Below are positions 62,472 through 64,000 of a stretch of DNA of 64,000 bases, piece after piece. How positions within the stretch are numbered: the stretch's first letter is position 1; the number at the start of each line of letters is the position of its first letter. Made by a program: the position numbers and the translations under genes. Under the pieces are notes generated by a model. That model was not told the origin of the DNA, did no database searches, and saw only the letters and a program-made list of their open reading frames with translations. Source of the stretch: Mycolicibacterium bacteremicum (lineage in GTDB: Bacteria > Actinomycetota > Actinomycetes > Mycobacteriales > Mycobacteriaceae); the NCBI RefSeq assembly GCF_943913955.1, contig NZ_CALUAE010000006.1, positions 1-64,000 of the forward strand. The letters are read 5' to 3'.

Positions 62472-64000
62472 ATGGCTGACGACGGCACGAGGCGGCTCGA
62501 CCACCGGATCTGGCTGGGCGCCGGGATGATGGCGGCCGGACTCGGCGTGGCGGTCGTATCCGGGCAGGGCGTGGCGGCCGCGGGCGCCGATGAGGGTGGT
62601 CCGGCCGGTGGCACCACATCATCGGCGAGCTCGTCGCCGGCCGACACATCCGCCGCCCCATCGGCCGGTGAGCCGGCGGCGTCCGCCGGTCCGACCGCGC
62701 GCGAGCCGAAGGCGCCGCGCACGGCCCGCACCGGCACGCTGCGGGTCCGCAGCGCCGCGGCGCCGGTCGTGCGGGTGAGCGCGACAACTCACCGCGACAC
62801 CGCGTCGACCACAACGGAGCTCGAGACGCCGCGGACCGTCACCGTCGGTGAGGTAGATACCGAAAGTGGCGGCCGGACAACAGACTCGGTGGCCGCCGCC
62901 GACGGTGTGATCGGCGCAGAGCAGCCGGACACGCCGTATGACCGTCGACGCCCGGCGTCCGACACCAGGCCGGCACGTTCCGAACGCGACACCGGCCGCG
63001 CCGACGGCGACGAGCTGACCCAGCGGCCGGTCGATGCACCCGAGAGCGACGATGTCGTGAGTCCCGTTGTCGGCCAGGTGTTCTCGACGGCCGCCGCGGC
63101 GGCCGCCAAGCCGGTGACGATCGGCAGCCTCATCGGTGACTTCATGGCGCGCCTGGGCATCAAACCGGTCAAGTTCAACCTGGACTTCCTGCGGGTGCCG
63201 TTTCCGAAGATGATCCAGAACTGGTGGGCCGATGTCCGCACCAGGTTCTTCGGTCTGCCCCGCACCCCGGCGGTGGTCCCGCCCGTGGTGCCCGGTCCGG
63301 TGGATCCCGCACCCGGCGCAGCCGAGCCGGTGCTGTTGTGGGAGACCAACTTCACCTCCGTCGACGAGGCGATGCAGGCGTGGTCGCTGCAGAGTGGGCG
63401 GTGGGGCCAGTCGGCGGGCGAAAACCAGTACTACACAGCCGATTTCTCGAACGTCACCGTCGATGCGAACGGACATCTGGTGATCACCGTGCGTCGCGGG
63501 CCGACACCGGACGGTGCCGCCGCACCGCTCGACTACACCTCGGCGCGGGTGGTGACCTACGGCAAACAGTCGGTCCTGCCGAACAGCCGCATCGTGGCGC
63601 GCATCCAGATGCCCTACGCCAAAGGCCTGCTGCCGGCGTTCTGGATGGTGGGTCTGGAGCCGGGGCACGAGTTCGACTGGCCACGTCAGGGTGAAGTGGA
63701 CATCGCCGAGTATCCCGGGTTCGGCACCGAGGAGGGCCGGACGCATTGGACCGGCAACATCCACGGACCGGCGGTGGGTGACAACACGCTCGACGTGAAG
63801 CTCGACACCGTCGGCGCCAATATCGGAGCCGATCTGTCGCAGGGATTCCACGAGTACGGCATCGACTGGTATCCCGACCGCATCGTCTGGCATGTCGACG
63901 GTGTGCAGACCGGACAGGTCACCAAGGTGCAGTACGAGGCACTCGGGGGTGACTGGACCCCGTTCTCCGGTGCGTGGCCGCACTATCTGATCCTCAACAC
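62472..64000 (+). CDS. Secreted GH16 beta-glucanase, 3' end outside window
   Basis: Open to the window end (509 codons visible). ATG 62472 is preferred; an ATG two codons upstream (62466) is possible. A signal-like segment (about 11-38, IWLGAGMMAAGLGVAVVSGQ) precedes a long Ser/Thr/Pro/Ala-rich linker (about 40-210) and a short FMARLGIKPVKFNLDFLRVP region. The GH16 domain begins near residue 285 (LLWETNFTSVDEAMQAW); the catalytic motif EVDIAE puts the nucleophile at E408, D410, and the acid/base at E413. FHEYGIDWYPDRIVWHVDG follows. It would cut beta-1,3- or mixed-linkage glucans outside the cell. The linker architecture is like other mycobacterial surface proteins. Confidence 0.88.
   Translation, partial: MADDGTRRLDHRIWLGAGMMAAGLGVAVVSGQGVAAAGADEGGPAGGTTSSASSSPADTSAAPSAGEPAASAGPTAREPKAPRTARTGTLRVRSAAAPVVRVSATTHRDTASTTTELETPRTVTVGEVDTESGGRTTDSVAAADGVIGAEQPDTPYDRRRPASDTRPARSERDTGRADGDELTQRPVDAPESDDVVSPVVGQVFSTAAAAAAKPVTIGSLIGDFMARLGIKPVKFNLDFLRVPFPKMIQNWWADVRTRFFGLPRTPAVVPPVVPGPVDPAPGAAEPVLLWETNFTSVDEAMQAWSLQSGRWGQSAGENQYYTADFSNVTVDANGHLVITVRRGPTPDGAAAPLDYTSARVVTYGKQSVLPNSRIVARIQMPYAKGLLPAFWMVGLEPGHEFDWPRQGEVDIAEYPGFGTEEGRTHWTGNIHGPAVGDNTLDVKLDTVGANIGADLSQGFHEYGIDWYPDRIVWHVDGVQTGQVTKVQYEALGGDWTPFSGAWPHYLILN

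Noticed and set aside
62326..62529. 67-residue frame before the GH16 gene
   Set aside because: Overlaps the signal peptide region of the GH16 gene in another frame and has no ribosome site or similarity.

Overview
The window is GC-rich actinobacterial DNA. Gene content and order match the ribA2-ribH / uvrC-whiA / gap-pgk-tpiA / zwf-tal-tkt / ctaB / ctaA-mptB / suf stretch of mycobacterial chromosomes. The ppc gene, the large repeat surface proteins and several accessory inserts point to an environmental, Mycolicibacterium-like species; the species itself cannot be told from the sequence. I saw no rRNA, tRNA, CRISPR array or insertion sequence.

Layout. Positions 1-4077 hold two repeat-built surface-protein ORFs, the first open at the window edge and the second without a visible signal peptide. 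Positions 4258-6475 carry riboflavin synthesis (ribBA, ribH) and a small PH-domain membrane protein, then a convergent GNAT gene. Positions 6966-10286 hold an accessory three-gene unit, an unknown protein plus murL and murD2, which should encode the alternative route to D-glutamate in peptidoglycan. Positions 10296-15355 are the conserved uvrC-rapZ-yvcK-whiA block. Positions 15401-18189 are an ABC exporter/phospholipase-D pair. Positions 18273-24481 are lower glycolysis (gap, pgk, tpiA), secG and ppc. A DUF222/HNH (13E12-type) gene with a perfect LexA box follows. On the minus strand, 26761-33283 is the pentose-phosphate operon tkt-tal-zwf-opcA-pgl.

From 33510 come ctaB (heme O synthesis), a dicarboxylate symporter, a TetR gene with its operator, two envelope proteins, a quinone oxidoreductase, an ATP-grasp protein and a YjbR-like protein. 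Positions 40276-49262 form a polyol/sugar locus: ABC importer, dehydrogenase and FGGY kinase on the minus strand, facing a divergent BtpA-like protein and an IMPase-like phosphatase, with a DeoR regulator. Its products would feed the pentose-phosphate operon nearby. Then ctaA, a TetR/PhlG-like pair with twin operators, a DUF429 gene, and an ABC-2 exporter coupled to the mannosyltransferase gene mptB.

The window closes with the complete suf operon (sufR-B-D-C-S-U-T), whose likely SufR operator overlaps the sufR start codon, a 524-bp intergenic region with AT-rich palindromes, and a secreted GH16 glucanase gene cut by the window end.

The most unusual content is the murL-murD2 unit with its lysine-free partner. 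The palindromic control elements at sufR, at the TetR/PhlG pair, between tpiA and secG, and between tkt and tal are the next most notable.
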